Of a DNA stretch of 64,000 nucleotides, positions 38,001 through 51,238 are shown piece after piece (within the stretch, counting starts at the first letter, position 1; each line of letters begins with the position of its first letter). The notes beneath the pieces were generated by a model. That model was not told where the DNA came from, searched no databases, and worked only from the letters and a program-made list of their open reading frames with translations. The stretch is from Penium margaritaceum (lineage: Eukaryota > Streptophyta > Zygnematophyceae > Desmidiales > Peniaceae): contig SZWC01000103.1 in NCBI GenBank assembly GCA_023375785.1, positions 352,402 through 416,401 on the forward strand, in the 5' to 3' direction. A program made the translations under genes and the position numbers.

Positions 38001-41000
38001 TGTAAGTGCATATAAGTGTGTGTAAGTACGTATAAGTGCGTGTTAGTGCATGTAAGTACGTGTAAGTGTGTAAGTGTGTGTTAGTGTGTGTAAGTGCGTG
38101 TAAGTGTGTATAAGTGTGTGTTAGTGCGTGTAAGTGCGTGTAAGTGTGGTTTAAATGCGTGTAAGTTTGTGTAAGTGCGTATAAGTGTGTGTAGGTTTGT
38201 GTAAGTTTGTGTAAGTATGTTTAAGTGTGTGTAAGTGCATATAAGTGCGTTTAAGTGTGTGTTAGTGCGTGTAAGTGTGTATAAGTGCGTGTTAGTGCGT
38301 GTAAGTGCGTGTAAGTGTGGTTTAAATGCGTGTAAGTTCGTGTAAGTGCGTATAAGTGTGTGTAAGTTTGTGTAAGTTTGTGTAAGTATGTTTAAGTGTG
38401 TGTAAGTGCATATAAGTGCGTTTAAGTATGTGTTAGTGCGTGTAAGTGTGTGTTAGTGCGTATAAGTATGTGCAAAAGCGTGTAAGTGCGTGTAAGTGCG
38501 TGTAAGTGAATGTAAGTGCGTGTAAGTGCATGTAAGTGCCTGTAAGTGCATGTAAGTGCATGTAAGTGCATGTAAGTACGTGTGAGTACGTGTAAGTGCA
38601 TGTAAGTGTGTCTAAGTATGTGTAAGTGCGTGTGAGTACGTGTTAGTATGTGTAAGTGCGTGTAAGTGTGTGTAAAAGCGTATAAGTATGTGTCAGTGCA
38701 TGTAAGTGTGTGTTAGTGCTTATAAGTGTACGTAAGTATGTGTAAGTGTGTGTAAGTACGTGTAAGAGCATGCGAGTGAATGTAAGTGTGTGTAAGTGCG
38801 TGTAAGTGTGTATAACTGCGTATACGTGCGTGTAAGTGCGTGTAAGTGCGTGTAAGTGAATGTAAGTATGTATAAGTGTACGTAAGTGCGTGTAAGTGTG
38901 TGTAAGTGCGTGTAAGTACGTGTAAGTACGTGTATGTACGTGTAAGTACGTGTAAGTGTGTGTAAGTGCGTGTAAGTGCGTGTAAGCACGTGTAAGCACG
39001 TGTAAGTACGTGTAAGTGCGTGAAAGTGCTGTCAGTGTGTGTAAGTGTGTGTAGTGCGTGTAAGTGCGTGTAAGTGCGTGTAAGTGCGTTTAAGGATGTG
39101 TAAGTTTGTGTAAGTACGTGTAAGTGTGTGTAAGTGAGTGTAAGTGCGTGTACGTGCGTGTAAGTGTGTGTAAGTACGTGTAAGTTTGTGTAAGTGAATG
39201 TAAGTTTGTGTAAGTGTGTGTAAGTGTGTTTAAGTGCATGTAAGTATGTGTAAGTGCGTGTAAGTATGTATAAGTGCGTGTAAGTGCATATAAGTGCGTG
39301 TAAGTGCGTGTAAGTACATGTAAGTGCGTGTAAGTGCGTGTAAGTACGTGTAAGTGCATGTTAGTGCGTGTAAGTGCGTGTAAGAGCATGTAAGTGTATG
39401 TAAGTACGTGTAAGTGCGGTTTAAGTTCGTGTAAGTAAATGTAAGTGCGTGTAAGTATGTGTAAGTTTGTATAAGTGCGTGTAAGTACGTGTAAGTGTGT
39501 GTAAGTGTGTGTAAGTGCGTATAAGTGTGTGTAAGTATGTGTAAGTGTGTGTTAGTGCAGTTTGAGTTTGTGTAAGTGCGTGTAAGTGCGTGTAAGTGCG
39601 TGTAATTATGTGTAAGTGCGTGTAAGTGCGTGTAAGTACGTTTAAGTATGTGTAAGTGCGTGTTAGTGTGTGTAAGTTTGTGTAAGTGCATATAAATGCA
39701 TGTAAGTGCGTGTACGTACGTGTAAGTATGTGTAAGTACGTGTAAGTGCAAGTAAGTGCATGTAAGTACGTATAAGTGCATGTAAGCATGTGTAAGTGTG
39801 TGTAAGTTTGTGTAAGTACGTGTAAGTGCAAGTAAGTGCATGTAAGTACGTATAAGTGCATGTAAGCATGTGTAAGTGTGTGTAAGTTTGTGTAAGTGCA
39901 TGAAAGTGCGTGTAAGTACGTCTAAGCACGTGTAAGTGCGTGTAAGTGCAGTTTAAGTGGGTGTAATTTTGTGTAAGTTTGTGTAAGTGCGTGTAAGGGT
40001 GTATAAGTGCGTGTAAGAGAGTGTAAGTGTGACTAACAACGTGTAAGTGCGTGTAGGTGCGTGTAAGTGCGTGTAAGTGCGTATAAGTGTGTGCAAGTGC
40101 GTGTAAGTGCGTGTTAGTGTGTGTAAGTGTGTCTAAGTGCATGTAAGTACGTGTAAGTGCATGTAAGTGCGTGTAAGTGTGGTTTAAGTGCGTGTAAGTT
40201 TGTGTAAGTGCGTGTAAGTGCGTACAAGTGTGTGTAAGTGCATGTAAGTGCGTGTAAGTGTGGTTTAAGTGCGTGTAAGTTTGTGTAAGTGCGTGTAAGT
40301 GCGTACAAGTGTGTGTAAGTGCATGTAAGTGTGCATAAGTGCGTATAAGTGCGTGTAAATGTGTGTAAGTGTGTGTAAGTGCGTGTTACTACGTCTAAGT
40401 GTGTGAAGAAGCGTGTAAGTACGTGTAAGTGCGTGTAAGTACGTGTAAGTGTGTGTAAGTGTGTGTAAATGCGTGTAAGTGTGTGTAAGTGCGTGTGAGT
40501 GCGTGTGAGTGTATGTAAGTACATCTAAGTGTGTATAAGGTGGTATAAGAGTGTGTAAGGGTGTGGAAGTCTGTGTAAGTGCGTGTAATTACGTGTAAGT
40601 GCGTATAAGTGCATGTAAGTGTGTGTAAGTTCTTGTAAGTCCATCTAAGTGTGTGTAAGTGCGTGTAAGTACGTGTAAGTGCGTGTAAGTGTGTGTCAGT
40701 GCATGTAAGTGCGTTTATATGCATGTAAGTGCGTGTAAGTGTGTGTAAGTGCGTGCAAGTGTGTATAAGTATGTGTAAGTGTGTGTAAGGTGGTGTAAGA
40801 GCGTGTAAGAGTGTATAAGTGTGTGTAAATGCGTGTAAGTACCCATAAGTATGTGTAAGTGCATGTAAGTGCATGTAAGTACGTGTAAGTGTGTGTAAGT
40901 GCGTGTAAGTGCGTGTAAGTGAGTGTAAGTGTGTGTACGTACGTGTAAGTGTAAGAAAGGGCGTGTAAGTATGTGCAAGTGTGTGTAAGTGCGTGTAAGT

Positions 41001-44000
41001 GCGTGTAACTGTGTGTACGTTTGTGTAAGTGTGTGAAAGTACGTGTAAGTTCGTATAAGTGCGTGTAAGTGTGTGTAAGTGCGTGTAAGTTTGTGTAAGT
41101 GTATGGAAGTGCGTGTAAGTTTAAGTGCGTATAAGTACGTGTAAGTACGTGTAAGTGCGTGTAAGTGTATGTTAGTGCGTATAAGTGCGTGTAAGTGCCT
41201 GTAAGTGTGTGTAAGTGCGTGTAAGTACGTGTAAACTCGTGTAAGTGAATGTAAGTTTGTGCAAGTACGTATAAGTGTGTGTAAGTGCGTATAAGTGCGT
41301 GTAAGTGCGTATAAGTGCGTGTAAGTGCGTGTAAGTGTGTGTAAGTAGGTATAAGTGTGTGTAAGTGCATGTAAGTGCATGTAAGTGCGTGTAAGTACGT
41401 GTAAGTGTGTGTAATTGCGTGTAGGTGTGTGGTAGTACGTATAAGTGCGTGTAAGAGCGTGTAAGTGCATGTAAGTGCGTGAAAGCATGGTCTAAGTTCG
41501 TGTAAGTGACTGTAAGTCTATGTAAGTTTGTGTAAGTTCATGTAAGTCCGTATAAGTACGTCTAAGTGCAGTTTAAGTTTGTGTGAGTACGTTTAAGTGC
41601 GTGTAAGTGCATGAAAGTATGTATAAGTGCGTGTAAGTGCGTGTAAGTGCGTTTAAGTATGTGTAAGTGCGTGTAAGTGCGTTTAAGTATGTGTAAGTGC
41701 GTGTAAGTGCGTGTAAGTTTGTGTAAGTACGTATAAGTGCGTGTAAGTGCGTGTAGTATGTGTAAGTATGTGTAAGTATGTGTAAGTGCAAGTAAGTGCG
41801 TGTAAGTACGTGTAAGTGCATGTAAGCACGTGTAAGTGCGTGTAAGTTCGTGTAAGTGCGTGTAAGTGCGTGTAAGTGTGAGTAAGTGCATGTATGTGTA
41901 TCTTAGTGCGTATAAGTGCGTGTAAGTGCAGTTTAAGTCGGTGTTATTTTGTGTACGTTTGTGTAAGTACGTATAAGTGCGTCTAAGTGCATGTAAGTGA
42001 GTGTAAGTGCGACTTAGTGCATGTAAGTACGTGTAAGTGCCTGTAAGTGCGTATAAGTGCGTGCAAGTGCGTGTAAGTGCGTGTTAGTGTGTGTATGTGT
42101 GTGTAAGTGCGTGTAAGTATGTGTAAGTATGTGTAAGTACGTGTAAGTGCATGTAGGTGCGTGTAGGTGCGTGTAAGTGCGTGTAAGTGCGTGCAAGTGC
42201 GTATAAGTATGTGCAAGTGTGTGTAAGTGTGTATAAGTGCATGTAAGTATGTATAAGTGCGTCTATGTGCGTGTAAGTGCATGTAACTGCGTGTAAGTGC
42301 CTGTAAGTGCGTATAAATGTGGTTTAAGTACGTGTAAGTTCGTGTAATTGCGTGTAAGTGCATACAAGTGTGTGTAAGTGCGTGTAAATTTGTGTACGTG
42401 CGTATAAGTACGTGTCAGTGTGTGTAAGTACGTGTAAGTGCGTGTTAGTATGTGTAAGTGTATGTTGAAGTGTGTAAGTGCGTGTAAGTGCATGTAAGAG
42501 CATGTAAGTACGTGTAACTGCATGTAAGTACGTGTAAGTGCGTGTAAGTGTGTGTAATTGCGTGTAAGTGCATGTAAGTACGTGTAAGTACGTGTAAGTG
42601 CATGTAAGTATGTGTAAGTGTGTGTAAGTGTGTGTAAGTGCGCATAAGTGTGTGTAAGTATGTGTGAGTATGTGTGAGTGCGTGTAAGTATGTGTAAGTG
42701 CGTGTAAGTGTGCGTAAGTGTGTATACGTACGTGTCAGTGCATGTAAGTGCGTGCAAGTGTGTGTAAGTACGTGTAAGTTTGTGTTAGTGCATATAAATG
42801 CGTGTAAGTATGTGTAAGTGTGTGTAAGTACGTATAAGTATGTGGAAGTGCGTGTAAGGTCGTGTAAGAGCGTGTAAGAGCGTATAAGTGCGTGTAAGTG
42901 CGTGTAAGTGCGTGTAAGTGCGTGTAAATATGTATAAGTACGTGTAAATGCGTGCAAGTGCGTATCAGTGTGTGTAAGTGCGTGTGAGTGCGTGTAAGTG
43001 CGTGTAAGTACGTGTAAGTGCGTGTAAATATGTATAAGTACGTGTAAATGCGTGCAAGTGCGTATCAGTGTGTGTAAGTGCGTGTGAGTGCGTGTAAGTG
43101 CGTGTAAGTACGTGGAAGTGCGTGTAAGTGCATGTAAGTGCATGTAACTGCCTGTAAGTGCGTATACGTGCGTGTAAGTGCGTGTAAGTGCGTGTAAGTA
43201 TGTGTAAGTTTGTGTAAGTTTCTGTAAGTGAATGTAAGTTCGTGTAAGTGGGTGTAAGTGTGTGTAAGTGCGTGTAAGTGCGTGTAAGTACGTGTAAGTG
43301 CGTGTAAGTTCATGTAAGTACGTGTAAGTGCGAGTATGGGTGTAAGTGTGTGTAAGTGCATGTAAGTGTGTGTAAGTACGTGTTAGTTTGTGTAAGTGAA
43401 TGTAAGTTCGTGTAAGTGCGTATAAGTGTGTGTAAGTACGTATAAGTGCACGTAAGTATGTGTAAGTGCGTGTAAGTGCGTGTAAGTCTGTGTAAGTGTG
43501 TGTAAGTGTGTGTAAGTGCATGTAAGTACGTGCAAGTGTGTGTAAGTGCATGTAGGTGTGTGTAAGTACGTGTAAGTGCATGTAAGTGCGTGTTAATGTG
43601 TGTGAGTGCGTGTAAGAGCGTGTAAGTGTATGTAAGTGTGTGTAAGTGCAGTTTAAGTTCGTGTAAGTACGTGTAAGTGCGTGTAAGTGCGTGTAAGTAC
43701 AGTTTAAGTTCGTGTAAGTGTAAGTAAGTGCGTGTAAGTCCGTGTAAGTATGTGTAAGTGCGAATAAGTGCGTATACGTGCGTGTAAGTTCAGTTTAAGT
43801 GGGTGCAATTTTGTGTAAGTTTGTGTCAGTGCGTGTAAGTGCGTGTAAGTGCATGTAAGTGTGTGTAAGTACGTGTAAGTGCGTGTAAGTACGTGTAAGC
43901 ATGTGTAAGTGCGTATAAGTGCGTGTAAGTGTGTACAAGTGCGTGTAAGAGTGTAGTTTAGTGCATATAAGTATGTATAAGTGCGTGTAAGTATGTGTAA

Positions 44001-44350
44001 GTGCGTGTGGGTATGTGTAGGTGTGTGTAAGTGCGTGTATGTATGTGTACTTGCATGTAAGTGTGTGTAAGTATGTATACATGCGTCTAAGTGTGAGTAA
44101 GTGCATGTAAGTGCGTGTAAGTACGTGTAAGTGCGTGTAAGTGCGTATAAGTGTGTGTAAGTATGTGTAAGTGTGTCTAAGTGCGTGTTAGTGCGTATGA
44201 GTGTGTGTAAGAGCGTGTAAGTGCATATAAGTGCGTGTAAATGCGGTTTAAGTTCATGTAAGTAAGTGTAAGTGCGTGTAAGTACGTGTAAGGTCGTATA
44301 AGTGCGTGTAAGTGTGTGTAAGTGCTAAAAGTGCGTGTAAGTGCATATAA

Positions 44351-45151
44351 GTGCGTGTAAGTGCATGTAAGTGCGTGTAAGTGTAGTTTAAGCTCGTGTA
44401 AGTGCGTGTAAGTGCGTGTAAGTATGTATAAGTGCGTGTAAGTGCGTGTAAGTATGTGTAAATGCGTGTAAGTGCGTGTAAGTGCGTGTAAGTGCGTGTA
44501 AGTTCGTGTAAGTGCGTGTAAGTACGTGTAAGTGCGTGTAAGTGCATGTAAGTACGTGTAAGTGCGTGTAAGTGCATGTAAGTACGTGTAAGTGCGTGTA
44601 AGTGCATGTAAGTACGTGTAAGTGCGTGTAAGTGCATGTAAGTACGTGTAAGTGCGTGTAAGTGCATGTAAGTACGTGTAAGTGCGTGTAAGTGCATGTA
44701 AGTACGTGTAAGTGCGTGTAAGTGCATGTAAGTACGTGTAAGTGCGTGTAAGTGCATGTAAGTACGTGTAAGTGCGTGTAAGTGCATGTAAGTACGTGTA
44801 AGTGCGTGTAAGTGCATGTAAGTACGTGTAAGTGCGTGTAAGTGCATGTAAGTACGTGTAAGTGCGTGTAAGTGCATGTAAGTACGTGTAAGTGCGTGTA
44901 AGTGCATGTAAGTACGTGTAAGTGCGTGTAAGTGCATGTAAGTACGTGTAAGTGCGTGTAAGTGCATGTAAGTGCGTGTAAGTGTAGTTTAAGCTCGTGT
45001 AAGTGCGTGTAAGTGCGTGTAAGTATGTATAAGTGCGTGTAAGTGCGTGTAAGTATGTGTAAATGCGTGTAAGTGCGTGTAAGTGCGTGTAAGTGCGTGT
45101 AAGTTCGTGTAAGTGCGTGTAAGTACGTGTAAGTGCGTGTAAGTGCATGTA
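44351..45151 (+). repeat. Perfect 30-bp array (15 copies) within 200-bp direct repeats
   Basis: From 44521 to 44970 a 30-bp unit (AGTACGTGTA, AGTGCGTGTA, AGTGCATGTA) is repeated 15 times with no change. The array is enclosed by two copies of a ~200-bp sequence (44351-44550 and 44952-45151, offset 601 bp), each with the rare GTAGTTTAAGCTCG box. This is the clearest flank-array-flank structure in the window. Confidence 0.95.
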
Positions 45152-48100
45152 AGTGTGTCTACGTGTGTGTAAGTGCGTGTAAGTATAGTTTAAGTGGGTG
45201 TTATTTTGTGTAAGTGCGTGTAAGTGCGTGTAAGTGCGTGTAAGTGCATGTAAGTGAGTGTAAGTGCGACTAAGTGCGTGTAAGTACATGTAAGTGCGTG
45301 TACGTGCGTATAAGTACGTACAAGTACATGTAAGTGTGTGTTAGTGTGCGTATGTGTGTGGAAGTATGTGTAAGTGTCTGTAAGTGTGTGTAAGTACGTG
45401 TAAGTGCATGAAGGTGCATGTAGGTGCGTGTAAGTGCAAGTCAGTACGTGTAAGTGCATGTAAGTGCGTGTAAGTGTGTGTAGGTACGTATAAGTGCATG
45501 TAAGTACGTGTAAGTGCATGTAAGTGCGTGTAAGTGTGTGTAGGTACGTATAAGTGCATGTAAGTACGTGTAAGTGCGTCTAAGTGCATGTAAGTGCGTG
45601 TAAGTACGTGTAAGTGTATGTAAGTGCGTATAAGTGTGGTTTAAGTACGTGTACGTTCGTGTAACTGCATGTAATTACATACAAGTGTGTGTAAGTATGT
45701 ATAAGTGTGTGTTAGTTCGTGTACGTGTGTGTAAGTGTGTGTAAGTGTGTGTAAGAGCGTGTAAGTGCGTGTAAGAGCATGTAAGTACGTGTAACTGCAT
45801 GTAAGTGCTTGTAAGTGCGTGTAAGTGTGTGTAAGTGCGTGTAAGTGCATGTAAGTACGTGTAAATATGTGTAAGTGCGTGTAAGTGTGTGTAAGTGTGT
45901 GTAAGTTTGTGTAAGTACGTATAAGTGTGTGTAGGTATGTGTGAGTGCATGTGAGTGCGTGTAAGTATGTGTAAGTGCGTGTAAGTGCATGTAAGCATGT
46001 ATACGTACGTGTCAGTGTGAGTAAGTGTGTGTAAGTGTGTGTAAGTACGTGTGAGTTTGTATAAGTGTGTGTAAATGCGTGTAAGTATGTGTAAGTGTGT
46101 GTAAGTGTGTGTAAGTACGTGTGAGTTTGTATAAGTGTGTGTAAATGCGTGTAAGTATGTGTAAGTGTGTGTAAGTGCATGTAAGTATGTGGAAGTGTGT
46201 GTAACATCGTGTAAGAGCGTGTAAGAGCGTATAAGTGTGTTTAAGTGCGTGTAAGTGCGTGTAAGTGCGTGTAAGTGTGTGTAAGTGTGTGTAAGTACGT
46301 GTAAGTGCGTGTAAGTGCGTGTAAGTATGTGTAAGTTTTTGTAAGTGTGCGTACGTTCCTGTAAGTGCGTGTAAGTGCGTGTAAGTGCATGTAAGTGTGT
46401 GTAAGTGTGTGTAAGTGCATGTAAGTGCATGTAAGTACGTGTGAGTACGTGTAAGTGCATGTAAGTGTGTCTAAGTACGTGTAAGTGCGTGTAAGTGTAT
46501 ATTAGTATATATAAGTACGTGTAAGTGCATGTAAGTGCGTATCAGTGTGTGTAAGTACGTGTAAGTGCGTGTAAGTGCATGTAAGTACGTGTAAGTGCGT
46601 GTAAGTGCGTGTAAGTGCATGTAAGTGTGTGTAAGTGCCTGTAAGTACGTGTAAGAACGTATAAGTGCGTGTAAGTGCGTGTAAGTACGTGTAAGTACGT
46701 GTAAGTTTGTGTAAGTGAATGTAAGTTTGTGTAAGTGCGTGTAAGTGTGTGTAAATGCGTGTAAGTGCGTGTAAGTGTGTGTAAGTGCGTGTAAGTGCGT
46801 GTAAGTGTGTGTAAGTGCGAGTATGGGTGTAAGTGTGTGGTATTGCGTGTAAGTGCGTGTAAGTACGTGTTAGTATGTATAAGTGAATATAAGTTCGTGT
46901 AAGTCCATGTCAGTGTGTGTAAGTGCGTACAAGTGCGTGTAAGTACGTGTAAGTGCGTGTAAGTGTGTGTAAGTGTGTATAAGTACGTGTAAGTGCGTGT
47001 AAGTACATGTACATATGTGTAAGTGTGTGTAAGTGCATGTAAGTGTGTGTAAATATGTGTAAGTGCGTGTAAGTGAGTGTTAGTGCATGTGAGTGCATGT
47101 AAGAGCGTGTAATTGCATGTAAGTGTGTGTAAGTGCAGTCTAAGTTTGTGTAAGTGTGTGTAAGTGCGTATAAGTGCAGTTTAAGTTTGTGTAAGTGCAG
47201 GTAAGTGCGTGTAAGTACGTATAAGTATGTGTAAGTGCGTGTAAGTGCGTATAAGTGCATGGAAGTACACTTTAAGTGGGTGTAATCTTGTGTAAGTTTG
47301 TGTAAGTACGTGTAAGTACGTGTAAGTGCGTGTAAGTGCGTGTAAGTGTGTGTCAGTAAGTATAAGTGTATGTAAGTACATATAAGTGCGTGTAAGTGTG
47401 TGCAAGTGTGTGTAAGAGTGTGTTTTAGTGCATGTAAGTGTGTGTAAGTGCGTATAAGTACGTGTAAGTGCGTGTAAGTGCGTGTAAGTGCGTGTTAGTT
47501 TGTGTACGTGTGTGTAGGTGAGTGTAAGTGTGTGAAAGTACGTGTAAGTTCATGTAAGTATGTATACATGCGTCTAAGTGTGTGTAAGTGCGTGTAAGTG
47601 CGTGTAAGTACGTGTAAGTGCGTGTAAGTGCGTATAAGTGCGTTTAAGTATGTGTAAATGCGTCTAAGTTCGTGTTAGTGCGCGTGAGTGCGTGTAAGAG
47701 CATGTAAGTGCATATAAGTGCGTGTAAGTGCGGTTTAAGTTCGTGCAAGCGAGTGTAAGTGCGTGTAAGTACGTGTAAGTTTGTGTAAGTGTGTGTAATT
47801 CTGTATAAGTGCTAAAAGTGCGTGTAAGTGCGTATACGTGCATGTAAGTGCATGTAAGTACTAGTAAGTATGTATAAGTGCGTGTAAGTGCGTGTAAGTA
47901 TGTGTAAATGCGTGTAAGTGCGTGTAAGTGCATGTAAGTGCGTGTAAGTGTGTGTAAGTGCGTGTAAGTGCGTGTAAGTATGTGTAAATGCGTGTAAGTG
48001 CGTGTAAGTGCATGTAAGTGCGTGTACGTTTGTATAAGTGTGTGTAAGTGCATGTAAGTGCATGTAAGTACGTGTTAGTACATGAAAGTATGTGTAAGTG

Positions 48101-48542
48101 TAAGTAAGTGCGTGTAAGTACGTGTAAGCACGTGTAAGTACGTGTAAGTTCATGTAGGTACGTGTAAGTGCGTGTAAGTGAGTGTAAGTATGTTTAAGTG
48201 TGTAAGTGCGTATAAGTGCGGTTTAAGTTTGTCTAAGTGTGTGTAAGTGCATGTAACTGCGTATAGATGCGTATAAGTGCGTGTAAATGTGTGTAAGTGC
48301 GTGTAAGTGCGTGTGAGTGTAGTTAAGTGGATGTAATTTTGTGTAAATTTGTGTAAGTGTGAGTAAGTACGTATAAGTGTATGTAAGTGCGTGTCAGTGC
48401 GTGTAAGTGCGTGTAAGTGCGTATAAGTGCATGTAAGTGCGTGTAAGTGCGTATAAGTATATGTAAGTGTGTGTAAGTGCGTATAAGTACGTGTAAGTAC
48501 GTGTTAGTGCATATAAGTGAATATAAGTGCGTGCAAGTGCAT

Positions 48543-49190
48543 GTAAGTGTGGTTTAAGTGCGTGTTATTTTGTGTAAGTGCGTGTAAGTGCGTGTAAGTT
48601 TATGTAAGTGCGAGTAAGTACGTGCAAGTGCGTGTAAGTGCGTATTAGTGCGTGTAAGTACGTGTAAGTACGTTTAAGTGTGTGTAAGTATGTGTAAGTA
48701 CGGTTTACGTTCATGTTAGTATGTGTAAGTGCATGTAAGTGCGTGTAAGTGTGTGTAAGTGCGTGTAAGTGNNNNNNNNNNNNNNNNNNNNNNNNNNNNN
48801 NNNNNNNNNNNNNNNNNNNNNNNNNNNNNNNNNNNNNNNNNNNNNNNNNNNNNNNNNNNNNNNNNNNNNNNNNNNNNNNNNNNNNNNNNNNNNNNNNNNN
48901 NNNNNNNNNNNNNNNNNNNNNNNNNNNNNNNNNNNNNNNNNNNNNNNNNNNNTGTAAGTGTGGTTTAAGTGCGTGTAATTTTGTGTAAGTGCGTGTAAGT
49001 GCGTGTAAGTTTATGTAAGTGCGAGTAAGTACGTGCAAGTGCGTGTAAGTGCGTATCAGTGCGTGTAAGTACGTGTAAGTACGTGTAAGTGTGTGTAAGT
49101 ACGTGTAAGTACGGTTTACGTTCATGTAAGTATGTGTAAGTGCATGTAAGTGCGTGTAAGTGTGTGTAAAAGCGTGTAAGTGTGGTTTAA
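48543..49190 (+). repeat. ~230-bp duplication on both sides of a gap
   Basis: Sequence from the GTGGTTTAAGTGCG box at 48549 to the gap recurs after the gap from 48953, in the same order (GTTTATGTAAG, GCGAGTAAG, CGTGCAAG, CGGTTTACGTTCATG) with about five differences. A third start of the same series begins near 49180. The differences favour real tandem copies over a simple assembly overlap. Confidence 0.8.
48772..48952. other. Assembly gap (181 N)
   Basis: This is a run of N between two near-identical satellite segments. The apparent open frames on the plus strand across it are made of N and have no meaning. Confidence 0.99.
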
Positions 49191-49825
49191 GTGCGTGTAA
49201 TTTTGTGTAAGTTCGTGTAAGTGCATGTAAGTGCGTGTAAGTGTGTGTAAGTGCGTGTAAGTGCGTGTAAGTACATATAAGTACGTGCAAGTGTGTGTAA
49301 GTGCGTGTAAGTGTGTGTAAGTGCGTGTAAGAGCGTGTAAGTGCGTGTAGGTGCGTGTAATTTTGTGTAAGTATGTGGAAGTATGTGTTAGTAAGTGTAA
49401 GTGCGTGTAAGTACGTGTAAGTACGTGTAAGTGCGTGTAAGTGTGTGTAAGTGCGTGTAAGTGCGTGTAAGTGCGTGTAAGTGTGTGTAAATGCCTATAA
49501 GTGTGTATAAGTGCGTCGAAGTGCGTATAAGTGTGTATAAGTACGTGTTAGTGTGTGTAAGTGCGTGTAAGTGTGTGTGACTGCGTGTAAGTATGTATAA
49601 GTGTGTGTAAGCGTGTGTAAGTTCGTGTAAGTATGTGTAAGTGAATGTAAGTACGTGTAAGTGCGTCTAAGTGCGTGTAAGTACATGTAAGTGCATGTAA
49701 GTACATAAAAGTGCGTGTAAGTGTGTATAAGTGTGTGTAAGTATGTGTAAGTGTGTGTAAGTGTGTGTAAGTGCGTGTTAGTGCATGTGAGTGCATGTAA
49801 GGGCGTGTAAGTGCATGTAAGTGCG

Positions 49826-51238
49826 TGTTAGTGCAGTTTAAGTTCGTGTAAGTGAGTGTAAGTGCGTGTAAGTATGTGTAAGTTTGTGTAAGTGTGTGTA
49901 AGTGTGTGTAAGTGCTAAAAGTGCTTGTAAGTACGTGTAAGTGCGTGTAAGTGTGTGTAAGTGCGTGTACGTGCAGTGTAAGTTCGTGTAAGTGCGTATA
50001 AGTGCGTGTAAGTGCGTGTAAGTATGTGTAGGTATGTGTAACTGCGTGTAAGTGCGTGTAAGTGCGTGTAAGTATGTGTAAGTGCGTGTAAGTTTGTGTA
50101 AGTGTGTGTAAGTGCGTGTAAGTGCGTATATGTATGTGTAAGTACGTGTAAGTATGTGTAAGTGCAAGTAAGTGCGTGTAAGTACGTGTAAGTACGTATA
50201 AGTATGTATACATTTGTGTAAGTGCGTGTAAGTGCGTGTAAGTGCGTGTAAGTGTGTGTAAGTGCATGTAAGTACGGTCTACGTTTGTGTAAGTGCGTGT
50301 AAGTGCATGTAACTGCGTGTAAGTACGTGTAAGTGCGTATAAGTACATGTAAGTACGTGTAAGTATGTGCAAGTGCAGTTTTAGTGGGTTTTATTTTGTT
50401 TAAGTTTGTGTAAGTGCGTGTACGTGCAGGTAAGTGTATGTAAGTACGTATAAGTGCGTATAAGTGCGTGTAAGTGCGTGTAAGTGCGTATAAGTACGTG
50501 TAAGTACGTATAAGTGCGTATAAGTGTGTGTTAGTGCATGTAAGTACGTGTAAGTACGTGTAACTACCTGTTAGTGTGTGAAAGTGCGTGTAAGTGTGGT
50601 TTAAGTGCGTGTAAGGTTGTATTAGTGTGTGTAAGTGCGTGTAAGTTTGTGTAAGTGTGTGTAAGTGCGTGTAAGTGTGTGTAAGTACGTGTAAGTGCGT
50701 GTAAGTGTGTATTAGTATGTGTAAGTGTGTGTTAGTGCGAGTAAGTGCGTGTAAGTGTGTGTTAGTGTGTGTAAGTGCGTGCAAGCATGTGTAAGTGCAT
50801 GTCAGTGCGTGTAAGTACATGTAAGTGCATATAAGTGTGTGTAAGTGCGTGTAAGTACGTGTAAGTACGTGTAAGTGCGTGTAAGTGCATGTAAGTGTGT
50901 GTAAGTGGGTGTAAGTGCGTGTGAGTGCGTATATGTATGTGTAAGTACGTGTAAGTATGTGTAAGTGCAAGTAAGTGCGTGTAAGTACGTGTAAGTACGT
51001 ATAAGTATGTATACATTTGTGTAAGTGCGTGTAAGTGCGTGTAAGTACGTGTAAGTACGTATAAGTATGTATACATTTGTGTAAGTGCGTGTAAGTGCGT
51101 GTAAGTGCGTGTAAGTGTGTGTAAGTGCATGTAAGTACGGTTTACGTTTGTGTAAGTGCGTGTAAGTGCATGTAACTGCGTGTAAGTACGTGTAAGTGCG
51201 TATAAGTACATGTAAGTACGTGTAAGTATGTGCAAGTG
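49826..51238 (+). repeat. HOR-II start with a ~0.86-kb tandem duplication
   Basis: The block 49826-50377 (GTTTAAGTTCG box, CTAAAAG at 49915, CAGTTTTAGTGGGT at 50377) matches 54889-55438. The part ending in CAGTTTTAGTGGGT is repeated again, so the box recurs at 51239, 862 bp later. The second copy carries an extra ~50 bp near 51040-51090. Confidence 0.75.

Larger units (their letters stand above)
35085..49825 (+). repeat. Diverged mosaic satellite block without islands
   Basis: This is 10-bp satellite throughout. Isolated landmark boxes (GTTTAAGTGGGTGTAATTTT near 36590, 39950 and 47273; CTAAAAG near 37466, 44325 and 47811; AATTTTGTGTAAG near 48970 and 49200) appear without the complete HOR-I or HOR-II order. 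Local tandem duplications are frequent: 80 bp at 39731-39890, ~81 bp at 40162-40330, 100 bp at 42921-43120 and 70 bp at 46031-46160. No gene is visible. Confidence 0.7.

Noticed and set aside
48749-48988. Plus-strand open frames at the large gap
   Set aside because: They consist almost wholly of unknown residues from N bases.
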